This document shows positions 6,876 through 14,917 of a stretch of DNA of 18,128 bases, in pieces; the first letter of the stretch is position 1, and each line of letters opens with the position of its first letter. The DNA lies in the NCBI GenBank assembly GCA_002437565.1, contig DJQL01000012.1, forward strand, positions 1 to 18,128, given 5' to 3'. The translations under genes and the position numbers were made by a program. This DNA comes from Prevotella sp. UBA6387 (GTDB taxonomy: Bacteria > Bacteroidota > Bacteroidia > Bacteroidales > Bacteroidaceae). A model generated the notes under the pieces. The model saw nothing but the letters and a program-made list of their open reading frames with translations, was not told where the DNA came from and searched no databases.

Positions 6876-7523
6876 TTACTTAAACGGAGGAAGACTTGCT
6901 CCCGCCCTTGCGTAAGCTACGAGCTGTATCTTGAATTTCAACACAGAGTATCCCGGTATGGAACTGTTCCCCGACTCGCCATAGCCCAACGTCCATGGGA
7001 TGTACACGTCCCATTGGTCACCAATGTGCATGTGTTGCAACGCAGTAGCAAAGCCAGCCGTGAGGTCGCTCACCTTCATGTCGGCGACACCAGCGGTAGA
7101 GTTTGAGGCTCCGTTCTTGTTGGTCGTGTCGAAGACATAACCTTGTGGATAAGACGTGGAAGGCAGGAGCTGCCCAGTATAGCGCACTCGCACCGAGTCG
7201 GAGTAGATAGGGCATCCAGAGCCCTTGCCAGCCGTAAGCACGTTGACAATGATATAATCCGTGTTGGTCGATTGCAGGCTGTCCTCGATGCTGTAGCTCT
7301 TGTACGTTTTCCAGGATGCATCACCATCGCTCAACTTGCCCTGGGTGTCAGCGTAGAGCTTGTCCCAATAGGAGACGTTGGTGTTTTGCCAGTCAGGATA
7401 TTCCTCTACGGTGTTGTCCGATTCCGAACAGGAGCCAAGCAGAAGGATGAATGAGGAGAGGCAGAAAGCCATGAAAAGCATGGCTTTCCTGCCAGTTCTT
7501 GATGTTTCTGTTTTATTCAGCAT
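6876..7523 (-). CDS. FKBP-type peptidyl-prolyl cis-trans isomerase lipoprotein
   Basis: A 215-residue lipoprotein expected to catalyse proline isomerisation and help fold envelope proteins. The signal peptide ends in lipobox LLGSC (28-32) with lipidated C32. The FKBP domain spans about 97-204: VRYTGQLL (112-119), the F131-D132 pair, DLTAGFATALQHMHIGDQW (153-171), YIPWTLGYGESG (174-185) and IPGYSVLKFKIQLV (189-202), close to the canonical pattern. An in-frame ATG 51 bp further upstream (7572-7574) would overlap the end of glyS and add a charged extension before the signal peptide; the ATG at 7521-7523, 25 bp after the glyS stop, gives a normal signal peptide and is preferred. It is co-transcribed with glyS and followed by a paralogous DUF4827 gene. 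Confidence 0.9.
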   Translation of the reverse strand: MLNKTETSRTGRKAMLFMAFCLSSFILLLGSCSESDNTVEEYPDWQNTNVSYWDKLYADTQGKLSDGDASWKTYKSYSIEDSLQSTNTDYIIVNVLTAGKGSGCPIYSDSVRVRYTGQLLPSTSYPQGYVFDTTNKNGASNSTAGVADMKVSDLTAGFATALQHMHIGDQWDVYIPWTLGYGESGNSSIPGYSVLKFKIQLVAYARAGASLPPFK

Positions 7524-7548
7524 ATTTAAACACTTGCTTGTTCTGGTC

Positions 7549-9108
7549 TTACAAGTCCTTGATTTCCTTTGCAAGTTTCTTGAGAAGTGAGGTGATGCTC
7601 ACGCGGTCTTCTATGATTGCGCGCAACTCGTTGATGTTCACGCGCTCCTGCTCCATGGTGTCGCGGTGGCGCAGGGTCACGGTGTTGTCTTCCAATGTCT
7701 GACCGTCGACGGTGACACAATAAGGTGTGCCGATGGCATCCTCGCGGCGATAACGCTTGCCGATGGAATCCTTGGCATCGATGTGCGTCGTGAAGTGGAA
7801 CTTAAGCTCGTCTTGTATCTCCTGTGCCTTTTCTGGCAGACCGTCCTTGTTGACCAATGGCAATACGGCGCACTTGATAGGAGCCAATGCCTCTGGCAGA
7901 GAGAGCACTACGCGTGACGATCCATTCTCGAGCTTCTGCTCCTGATAGGCGTGGCACATCACGGAGAGGAACATGCGGTCTACACCGATAGATGTCTCCA
8001 CGTCGTAAGGCACGTAGCTCTCGTTCTTGTCGGGGTCGAAATAGCGCATCTTCGTGCCGCTGTATTTCTCGTGCTGTGACAGGTCGTAGTTGGTGCGGCT
8101 GTGTATGCCCTCCACCTCCTTGAAGCCGAATGGCATCTTGAACTCGATGTCGGTGGCGGCGTTGGCGTAGAAAGCGAGTTTCTCGTGGTCGTGGTAGCGG
8201 TAGTTGTCGTTGCCCATGCCAAGAGCCTCGTGCCATGCCAGGCGAGCCTTCTTCCAATATTCAAACCAGCGCATCTCCGTGCCGGGCTGGCAGAAGAACT
8301 GCATCTCCATCTGCTCGAACTCGCGCATGCGGAACACGAATTGGCGTGCCACGATCTCGTTGCGGAAAGCCTTGCCAATCTGGGCGATGCCGAAAGGCAA
8401 CTTCTGGCGAGTGGTGCGCTGAACGTTGAGGAAGTTTACGAAGATGCCTTGTGCCGTCTCGGGGCGCAGGTAGATCTTGTTGGTGGCTCCAGCCGTGGAA
8501 CCAATCTCGGTGGAGAACATGAGGTTAAACTGGCGCACGTCGGTCCAGTTCTTCGTTCCGCTGATGGGGTCAACGATGCCCTCGTCGAGGATAATCTGCT
8601 TCAGCTCCTCAAGGTTTGGCCCCTGCATGGCCTCTGTGTAGCGGGCGTGCAGCTCGTCGCGCTTCTTCTGGTGCTCCAGCACGCGAGGGTTGGTCTCGCG
8701 GAATTTCTGCTCGTCGAAAGCGTCGCCAAACTTCTTGGCAGCCTTCTTAACCTCCTTGTCGATCTTCTCCTCGTATTTGGCGATTTGCTCCTCAATGAGG
8801 TTGTCGGCGCGATAGCGTTTCTTAGAGTCGCGGTTGTCGATGAGAGGATCGTTGAAGGCGTCAACGTGGCCGCTGGCCTTCCACACTGTTGGGTTCATGA
8901 AGATGGATGCATCTATGCCCACGATGTTGTTGTGGAGCAACACCATGGAGTCCCACCAATATTTCTTTATGTTGTTTTTCAGTTCAACACCGTTTGGTCC
9001 GTAGTCGTATACGGCCGCAAGACCTTCGGGATAAATTTCTGAACTTGGGAATACGAAGCCATATTCCTTGCAATGACTTACAATCTTCTTGAATGCGTCT
9101 TCTGCCAT
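7549..9108 (-). CDS. glyS: Glycyl-tRNA synthetase, single-chain homodimeric type
   Basis: A 519-residue class II aminoacyl-tRNA synthetase that charges tRNA-Gly with glycine at the cost of ATP. It is the alpha2 type, not the alpha/beta type of E. coli. Seen: the N-terminal EYGFVFPSSEIYPEGLAAV (15-33) and YDYGPNG; W76-H81 (WKASGH) motif 1 region; a charged helical insertion (about 100-165); YLRPETAQGIF (213-223); motif 2 FRNEI to FRMREFEQME (248-268); motif 3 around TSIGVDRMF; and a C-terminal anticodon-binding domain beginning near APIKCAVLPLV. Length is usual for the type (about 500-515). The start is the ATG at 9106-9108. It heads a minus-strand operon with two FKBP-fold lipoproteins. Confidence 0.96.
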   Translation of the reverse strand: MAEDAFKKIVSHCKEYGFVFPSSEIYPEGLAAVYDYGPNGVELKNNIKKYWWDSMVLLHNNIVGIDASIFMNPTVWKASGHVDAFNDPLIDNRDSKKRYRADNLIEEQIAKYEEKIDKEVKKAAKKFGDAFDEQKFRETNPRVLEHQKKRDELHARYTEAMQGPNLEELKQIILDEGIVDPISGTKNWTDVRQFNLMFSTEIGSTAGATNKIYLRPETAQGIFVNFLNVQRTTRQKLPFGIAQIGKAFRNEIVARQFVFRMREFEQMEMQFFCQPGTEMRWFEYWKKARLAWHEALGMGNDNYRYHDHEKLAFYANAATDIEFKMPFGFKEVEGIHSRTNYDLSQHEKYSGTKMRYFDPDKNESYVPYDVETSIGVDRMFLSVMCHAYQEQKLENGSSRVVLSLPEALAPIKCAVLPLVNKDGLPEKAQEIQDELKFHFTTHIDAKDSIGKRYRREDAIGTPYCVTVDGQTLEDNTVTLRHRDTMEQERVNINELRAIIEDRVSITSLLKKLAKEIKDL

Positions 9109-9138
9109 GATTTCTTATCTATGAATGTACATTTGGCG

Positions 9139-9146
9139 CAAAGTTA
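9139..9146 (-). promoter_or_regulatory. Candidate -7 box of the glyS operon
   Basis: The complement of 9139-9146 reads TAACTTTG, a perfect TAnnTTTG match 30 bp upstream of the glyS start. No clear TTTG is found 19-21 bp further upstream, so the -33 part is weak. Confidence 0.5.
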
Positions 9147-9200
9147 CTGCTTTTTTGCTTATTAATGTTGCTAAAATCGTTAATTTTCCCTTTTCTACTC

Positions 9201-9222
9201 GTAGATTGTCAGTAGATTACCA
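9201..9222 (+). repeat. Two 11-bp direct repeats, candidate operator
   Basis: GTAGATTGTCA (9201-9211) is followed at once by GTAGATTACCA (9212-9222); nine of eleven bases match and the period is about one helical turn. Such spacing suits a dimeric DNA-binding protein. It lies 92 bp upstream of glyS and 228 bp upstream of susC, so which gene it would control is unclear. Confidence 0.4.
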
Positions 9223-9418
9223 GAAGGAAGAATAAAAAGCGAAGCTTGGTGATATTGGGCAACTTGTCTTTTTATTCAAGACGACGAAAAAACAAGTTTA
9301 TATATAATTAATGTGTATTGGCTTTCGCAAGCCTGATAAGATGGCTTTTGCTTAAATTCTTTGAAAAATATTAAAGATTTGGGGTACCCGATTCACGGTG
9401 ATTACGATTTATTAGTGT

Positions 9419-9446
9419 ACAATCGTTAAATATCAACAATCGTTAA
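9419..9446 (+). repeat. Direct repeats ACAATCGTTAA in the susC leader
   Basis: ACAATCGTTAA occurs at 9419-9429 and again at 9436-9446, a 17-bp period, ending 4 bp before the susC ATG. A third AATCGTTAA lies at 9175-9183 near glyS. The position in the 5' leader, where a ribosome would load, allows either transcriptional or translational control; which one is inference. Confidence 0.5.
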
Positions 9447-9450
9447 GTGT

Positions 9451-12400
9451 ATGAAGAGAGTATTTACCTTTTTGCTTCTTGCGATTTTACTGTCGTTGAC
9501 GGGTACGGCATACATTAGTGCCGCGCCGCAACAGCATGTAATAGTGATAGAAGTGAAAAACGAGCCTTTGGCAAGTGTTCTCGCTAAACTTGAGAAAGCC
9601 AGCGGCTACAAGGTGCAGTATGTCAACAGCGACGTGTATGGTGTGAAGGTCAACCAGGCCGTCAACGCTGCTGACGTGAAGGCAGCCCTTGACCAGATTC
9701 TTAAAGGCACGGGTCTAACCTACGTCATCGACAAGCAGTATGTAGTCATCAAGAAGCAGACGGTGACGGCCTCTGCTGGCCAAGGCGACGAGTTCATTAT
9801 GACTGGTCGCGTGCAAGACGAGAGCGGCCTCGACGTGCCAGGAGTGACAGTGATGATAATGGGCACCAACAACCAAGGCACGGCAACCGACGTGGACGGA
9901 CGCTTCTCGCTGAAAGTAAAGGTGGGACAGAAACTGAAGTTCTCCTATATAGGATACAAAGACCAGATAGAGGTTGTAAAGCCCATCCACAACCGTAAGA
10001 TGATGAAGGTGGAAATTACTCCCGACTCAAAAAACTTGCAAGAGGTGCAGGTCGTGGCTTTCGGTACCCAGAAAAAAGAGAGCGTCGTCTCCGCCATCAC
10101 GACCGTGCGCCCTGGCGACTTGAAAACATCAAACTCTGACCTAACCACAAACTTTGCCGGTCGTATCCCTGGCATGATAGCATGGCAGACGGGTGGTCTG
10201 CCAGGTGCCTTGACGGAGAGCCAAATGCAGACAAAGTTTTATATCCGTGGTATAACATCATTTAATAGTAGTGCCAACACCGACCCACTTATCCTGATAG
10301 ATAATGTGGAGTCGAGCAAGCTTGACCTTTCGCGTATCGCCCCTGAGGACATAGAGAGCTTCTCGGTGCTGAAAGACGCGTCGGCCACGGCCATGTATGG
10401 CGCGCGTGGCGCCAACGGCGTGATCATGGTCACGACAAAGAAAGGTAACGCTGGATCTGTCTATACCACAGTGCGTTACGAGAGTGTAATCTCACAGCCA
10501 ACGCAGGATATTGAAGTCGTAGACCCAATCACCTACATGAAGGCCTACAACCAGGCTTTGCTCAGCCGTGTGCCTGATTCCACGCCAATGTATTCTGTGG
10601 AGCGCATCAACAGGACGCAGAGCGGCAAATACCCATCTTGGCTCTATCCAGCGATAGACTGGAAGAAGAAACTCTTCAAGAACTTTTCTTGGAACCACCA
10701 TGCCGGACTCAATATCCGTGGTGGATCGCAGAAAGTGCAGTATTATGCCGCCCTCAACTACAACTACGACGAGGGTATGCTGAAGACCGACAAGCTCAAC
10801 GACTTCTCCTGCAATATCACGAACCACCAGTTGCAGTTCCGCTCCAACCTCAACATTGACCTTACGGCTGGCGCACAGCTCGTGATCAACTCGGTGACTA
10901 CAATCGACAAGTACCATGGGCCAATGCTCGACCAGCAGAGTGCTTACAGCTATATGTTCAACGCCTCTCCTGTCGACTTCGCCCCTACTTATCCGGCAGA
11001 CAAGGATCACAACTGGCCACATATACTTTTCGGCACAACGCAGTCGAAAAAGACCAATCCTTATGCCCTGTTGCAGCAGGGTTATGTCAACCGCACTCGC
11101 TATAGCGTTACAAACCAGGCTGAGTATATACAGAAGTTGGCACGCCTGGTGAAAGGCCTTGAGTTTCGCGCCAGGGCATCAGCTGTCGTGACAGGCTATT
11201 ACAACAACATGTTTTATACCCGTCCTTATTATTATGCATTGACAGGTTACGACCAAGAGACCGGTGAGCACCAACTTACTGAAGTTAGGATGGACATGTA
11301 TGATCCGACCAGGACTTTGATCGCAAGTTCTGGTAACGGTGGCACGACTACAACCACCATGGCCTTGACAGGTACGCTCATGCACACTGCCGCATGGGGT
11401 GGCCCGGACAAGAACCGACACCAGACCTCGCTCACAGCCGTGGCGCAGATGGAGGAAAAAACGTTCTCGCCTATCTCAGACGTGCTTAATGGCCAGCCGC
11501 AGCGCAACCTCACGTTCTCAGGACGTGGCTCTTACGGATACCTTGACCGCTACTTCGCTGAGATGAGCTTCGGTTACAATGGCTCTGAGCGTTTCGCCAA
11601 GAAGAACCGCTTTGGCTTCTTCCCTGCAGGTGGTGTGGCTTGGGTCGTATCTTCAGAGCCATGGATGAAAGGTTTGAGGAACACCGTCAACTTCCTCAAG
11701 TTCCGTTTCTCTTATGGTAAGGTGGGTAACGACGGTATCATTTCCACTCCTCGTTTCGTGTTCCTGCCAGTCTTGTCAAGTAAGTCTGTCGGATCAGACC
11801 CCGAGGCCAATGCTTCACAAAGTTTTAAAAGACGTGTCATTTCTTCTTATGCCAACCCTGACATCAAGTGGGAGATTGCCGAGCAATATAACCTCGGCAT
11901 GGAACTCAAGATGTTCAAGGGCGTGATGGAGTTGCAGGCGGATGTCTATAAGGAGTATCGCCATAACATCATTTCCACACGTACAACGATTCCTGCTTCC
12001 ATGGGTATTGAGGTTGACCAGCTCGCAAACATAGGTGAGACCTACAGTCGTGGCGTTGACTTGAGCGCAAAACTCCAAAAGATGTTCAACAACGACACTT
12101 GGTTGATTCTCAACGGAACTCTGACTTACAACAAGGTGACTTACAAGAGCATTGAGGAGGCTACCGACAAGCCGGCGTGGCAGCGTAAGGTCGGAAAGGA
12201 AATATCGCAGCCAATGGGATACATCGCAGAGGGACTTTTCCGCGACCAGGCAGAGATTGATAACTCGCCTCGCCAGGACGGTGACGTGATGCCAGGTGAC
12301 ATCAAGTATCGCGACGTGAACAACGATGGCGTGATCGATGTCAACGATGCCGTGTTCATCGGCTACCCAGATACACCGCGTCTCATCTACGGATTCAACG

Positions 12401-12891
12401 GCTCATTCAACTACAAGTGCTTCGAGTTCTCATTCTTCTTCCAAGGCTCTGGTCAGCGCTCGTTCTTCATGAACCCGTCGTCCCTGTCGCCGTTTGTCAA
12501 CGACCACGCCTTGCTGAAGAGCATTTACAATAACCACTGGAGTGAGGACAACCAGAATGTGCACGCTTTTTGGCCGCGTCTTTCTCCATATAGCATCACG
12601 CAGCACAACCCACAGGAAGACTGGTACAACAGCAGCAACAACGAGACGAGAAAGAGCACGTTCTTCATGCATGAGGTTAAATTCCTTCGTTGCACGCAGC
12701 TTTCCTTGGCATACAATTTCCCCACGAAGTTCTGTCGTCACATTGGCTTCAAGAACGCAAAGGTTTATGTTCAGGTAAACAATCCTTTCATGATTACTAA
12801 TTTCCACGATTGGGACGTAGAGCTTGGTGAGAATGGTTTTAACTATCCAATACAACGCACTTACACACTTGGTGTTAACTTAAGTTTTTAG
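9451..12891 (+). CDS. SusC/RagA-family TonB-dependent outer-membrane transporter with STN domain
   Basis: A 1146-residue outer-membrane protein that imports oligosaccharides or similar ligands using TonB energy, paired with the following SusD. Order: signal peptide (1 to about 25); STN signalling domain (about 33-104); carboxypeptidase-regulatory-like beta-sandwich (about 115-190, with TGRVQDESGLDVPGVTV and DVDGRFSL); plug domain (about 197-330) with LQEVQVVAFG, the IRGITSFN segment and the SusC-type AMYGARGANGVIMVTTKKG; then the 22-strand barrel. An EF-hand-like loop DVNNDGVIDVND lies at 955-966. The ATG at 9451 precedes a good signal peptide. The STN domain is the part that in other systems contacts an inner-membrane anti-sigma factor, so expression may be controlled by a sigma/anti-sigma pair encoded elsewhere. 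Substrate not determinable from this protein. Confidence 0.95.
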   Translation: MKRVFTFLLLAILLSLTGTAYISAAPQQHVIVIEVKNEPLASVLAKLEKASGYKVQYVNSDVYGVKVNQAVNAADVKAALDQILKGTGLTYVIDKQYVVIKKQTVTASAGQGDEFIMTGRVQDESGLDVPGVTVMIMGTNNQGTATDVDGRFSLKVKVGQKLKFSYIGYKDQIEVVKPIHNRKMMKVEITPDSKNLQEVQVVAFGTQKKESVVSAITTVRPGDLKTSNSDLTTNFAGRIPGMIAWQTGGLPGALTESQMQTKFYIRGITSFNSSANTDPLILIDNVESSKLDLSRIAPEDIESFSVLKDASATAMYGARGANGVIMVTTKKGNAGSVYTTVRYESVISQPTQDIEVVDPITYMKAYNQALLSRVPDSTPMYSVERINRTQSGKYPSWLYPAIDWKKKLFKNFSWNHHAGLNIRGGSQKVQYYAALNYNYDEGMLKTDKLNDFSCNITNHQLQFRSNLNIDLTAGAQLVINSVTTIDKYHGPMLDQQSAYSYMFNASPVDFAPTYPADKDHNWPHILFGTTQSKKTNPYALLQQGYVNRTRYSVTNQAEYIQKLARLVKGLEFRARASAVVTGYYNNMFYTRPYYYALTGYDQETGEHQLTEVRMDMYDPTRTLIASSGNGGTTTTTMALTGTLMHTAAWGGPDKNRHQTSLTAVAQMEEKTFSPISDVLNGQPQRNLTFSGRGSYGYLDRYFAEMSFGYNGSERFAKKNRFGFFPAGGVAWVVSSEPWMKGLRNTVNFLKFRFSYGKVGNDGIISTPRFVFLPVLSSKSVGSDPEANASQSFKRRVISSYANPDIKWEIAEQYNLGMELKMFKGVMELQADVYKEYRHNIISTRTTIPASMGIEVDQLANIGETYSRGVDLSAKLQKMFNNDTWLILNGTLTYNKVTYKSIEEATDKPAWQRKVGKEISQPMGYIAEGLFRDQAEIDNSPRQDGDVMPGDIKYRDVNNDGVIDVNDAVFIGYPDTPRLIYGFNGSFNYKCFEFSFFFQGSGQRSFFMNPSSLSPFVNDHALLKSIYNNHWSEDNQNVHAFWPRLSPYSITQHNPQEDWYNSSNNETRKSTFFMHEVKFLRCTQLSLAYNFPTKFCRHIGFKNAKVYVQVNNPFMITNFHDWDVELGENGFNYPIQRTYTLGVNLSF

Positions 12892-12895
12892 AATA

Positions 12896-14869
12896 ATGAA
12901 TATATTATATAAATTTGGATGCGTTATCCTTGCGGCTACGGCGTTGACAGCGTGTGACGATTATCTTGACGTGGTGCCAAAAGGTGACATAGAGACAGTA
13001 GAGTCTAATTTCGAGCAGAAGGAAGGTGCTTATAAATGGCTTAAAACATGCTATTCCATGATAAAGGACGAAACTGGTGACTTTTTAGAGTCTCCAGGAT
13101 ATTTCGGAAGTGACGAGTTCGTTTCAGGTCAGTATCTTCGCAACTTTGGCGTTTCCTATACCGACCACTTTTGGGGGTGTGGATTTTTCATTTCCGACGG
13201 CCTGCAGATGGCTTCAAACCCATACAACAATGTTTGGGCAAAGGACAAGTTCTATTGCGGAATAAATTATTGCAATATTTTCCTTGAGCACATGGACGCT
13301 TGTGGCAATGCCACGGACGATGAGAAGATGGTATGGAAAGCTGAGGTCAAGGCCATCAAGGCCCAATATTATTTTGAGCTTTTGCGGCGTTATGGCCCAT
13401 TCATCCTTGTCCCGAAGAACATTCCCGTGAATAGTAGCATTAGCATGATGCAGCAGCCGCGTCAGCCAATTGACTCTTGCGTAAACGCCATAGTCAAGCT
13501 TTGCGACGAAGCCATCAAGGACTTACCATCACGTCAGACCGCCCTTTCGACCAACAAGGCTTACTATAACAAGGAGGCGGCTGCTACATTGAAAGCCTAT
13601 GCGCTCCTTTATGCCGCATCACCACTGTTCAACGGAAACTTGGCGATGAAGAGTTTCAAGAACAAGGATGGTGTGCGCCTTTTCCCAGACTATGACAAGG
13701 AAAAGTGGCACAAGGCTGCCGTGGCAGCAGACGAAGCCATCAAATACTGTGAAGAAGGTGGTGAAAAATTGTACAGTGGAACTGTAGATCAGGCAACGCC
13801 ATTGCTCAACACCATTATGGACATAAGAATGTCGTCTTTCGACTTCCGTCATGAAAGCAACGAAGCATTGCTTTCGTTTGAGGATATTTATGGTACTTGC
13901 AATGGTTTCACTTACCGTGTGCCACTGATACCAGAGAGTTATAAAAATGGTAATTATTACGATCATTCTGCTAAAGGCTGTGTGGGGGCAAGCATGAAGA
14001 TGGTAGAGATGTTCTATACAGACAACGGTCTGCCTATCGATGAGGATAAGTCGTGGTTGTCGGCACCTTACACCATGAGCAAGGAGGCAGACTCTAAATA
14101 TCGCAACGTGGTGCCTATCAACTCAGACGTGCTTACGCTTCACCGTCGCCGTGAGCCTCGCTTCTATGCTGACATAGCAGCGCATGGAACATATTGGGTT
14201 CAACCCGTCAGCAAGAGCGGCAAGAAACAATATGAGGCATTGCTCGTAGACATGAGACAGGGACAACCTTTTGGAACCCAGGCGAACACTATCAATAGCA
14301 ACACGCCACAGTGTCTTTCTGGTTATTGGGTGAAGAAAGGTATAAACCCGACTCAACCTTTTCGTGAATATGTTGATGGTGAATCTAATGCTGGAGAAAA
14401 ACAAGTGGTATATAGGTTGCCCGAGCTATACTTGATGTCTGCCGAGGCTTGGAACGAGTATCTTGACAAGCCAAACCAACATGTCTACGACATGATAGAC
14501 GTGGTTCGCAAACGTGCGGGCATTCCTGATGTCGTGACATCATGGACAAGCTATGCAAAGCATCCCGACAAGGTGAAGACCACGGATGGCATGCGCGAGA
14601 TCATCCATCGTGAATGGAACATAGAATTCGCCTTTGAGGGTCGCCGCTTTTGGAACCTGCGTCGCTGGATGGAGGCGGAGACCACTCTCAATGAGCCACA
14701 ACGTGGATGGAACATCTTAGGCAAGAGCGATCAAGCTTTCTATAACAACTATCAAGGGCCTATCGTGGTGTGGAAGAAGCGTAAGTTTGACGCTCGTCGC
14801 GATTACTTCTGGCCTATCCGCGCCGAGGAAATTCTCGTGTCTGGTGTGAAGCAGAACCCTGGTTGGTAA
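12896..14869 (+). CDS. SusD/RagB-family nutrient-binding lipoprotein
   Basis: A 657-residue surface lipoprotein that forms the lid over the SusC channel and binds the ligand. The signal peptide ends in lipobox LTAC with C20, followed by the acidic DDYLD typical of surface-exported Bacteroidota lipoproteins. Residues about 30-330 are the helical TPR-bearing SusD-like region (LKTCYSMI, KAQYYFELLRRYGP, and KEAAATLKAYALLYAASPLFNG). The C-terminal RagB signature is clear: ELYLMSAEAWNEY, VRKRAGIPDV, HREWNIEFAFEGRRFWNLRRW and the closing FWPIRAEEI. It is somewhat longer than the usual 500-600. It starts 4 bp after the susC stop, so the pair is translationally close. No Shine-Dalgarno is seen. Confidence 0.95.
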   Translation: MNILYKFGCVILAATALTACDDYLDVVPKGDIETVESNFEQKEGAYKWLKTCYSMIKDETGDFLESPGYFGSDEFVSGQYLRNFGVSYTDHFWGCGFFISDGLQMASNPYNNVWAKDKFYCGINYCNIFLEHMDACGNATDDEKMVWKAEVKAIKAQYYFELLRRYGPFILVPKNIPVNSSISMMQQPRQPIDSCVNAIVKLCDEAIKDLPSRQTALSTNKAYYNKEAAATLKAYALLYAASPLFNGNLAMKSFKNKDGVRLFPDYDKEKWHKAAVAADEAIKYCEEGGEKLYSGTVDQATPLLNTIMDIRMSSFDFRHESNEALLSFEDIYGTCNGFTYRVPLIPESYKNGNYYDHSAKGCVGASMKMVEMFYTDNGLPIDEDKSWLSAPYTMSKEADSKYRNVVPINSDVLTLHRRREPRFYADIAAHGTYWVQPVSKSGKKQYEALLVDMRQGQPFGTQANTINSNTPQCLSGYWVKKGINPTQPFREYVDGESNAGEKQVVYRLPELYLMSAEAWNEYLDKPNQHVYDMIDVVRKRAGIPDVVTSWTSYAKHPDKVKTTDGMREIIHREWNIEFAFEGRRFWNLRRWMEAETTLNEPQRGWNILGKSDQAFYNNYQGPIVVWKKRKFDARRDYFWPIRAEEILVSGVKQNPGW

Positions 14870-14917
14870 CCAAACGTGAAAGACAAGGTTAAACATTATT
14901 ACATTTTATCCTAAGAT

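Larger units (their letters stand above)
9109..9450. other. 342-bp divergent control region between glyS and susC
   Basis: No gene is visible. The left part holds the glyS -7 box. Further right are a pair of 11-bp direct repeats (9201-9222), an imperfect hairpin (9261-9272 with 9287-9298), a small GGCTT/AAGCC hairpin (9320-9333) and a repeated AATCGTTAA motif just before the susC start. I could not find a convincing TAnnTTTG promoter with a -33 partner for susC, which would fit control by an alternative sigma factor or an activator. Confidence 0.55.

Noticed and set aside
7524..7574. Upstream start for the FKBP lipoprotein overlapping glyS
   Set aside because: It would add 17 charged residues before the signal peptide; the ATG at 7521-7523 gives a normal lipoprotein signal.
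8101..9042. 313-codon plus-strand frame opposite glyS
   Set aside because: Antisense shadow of the synthetase; low-complexity V/L-rich product.
10492..11022. 176-codon minus-strand frame inside susC
   Set aside because: Antisense shadow with no recognisable domain; susC reads through without interruption.
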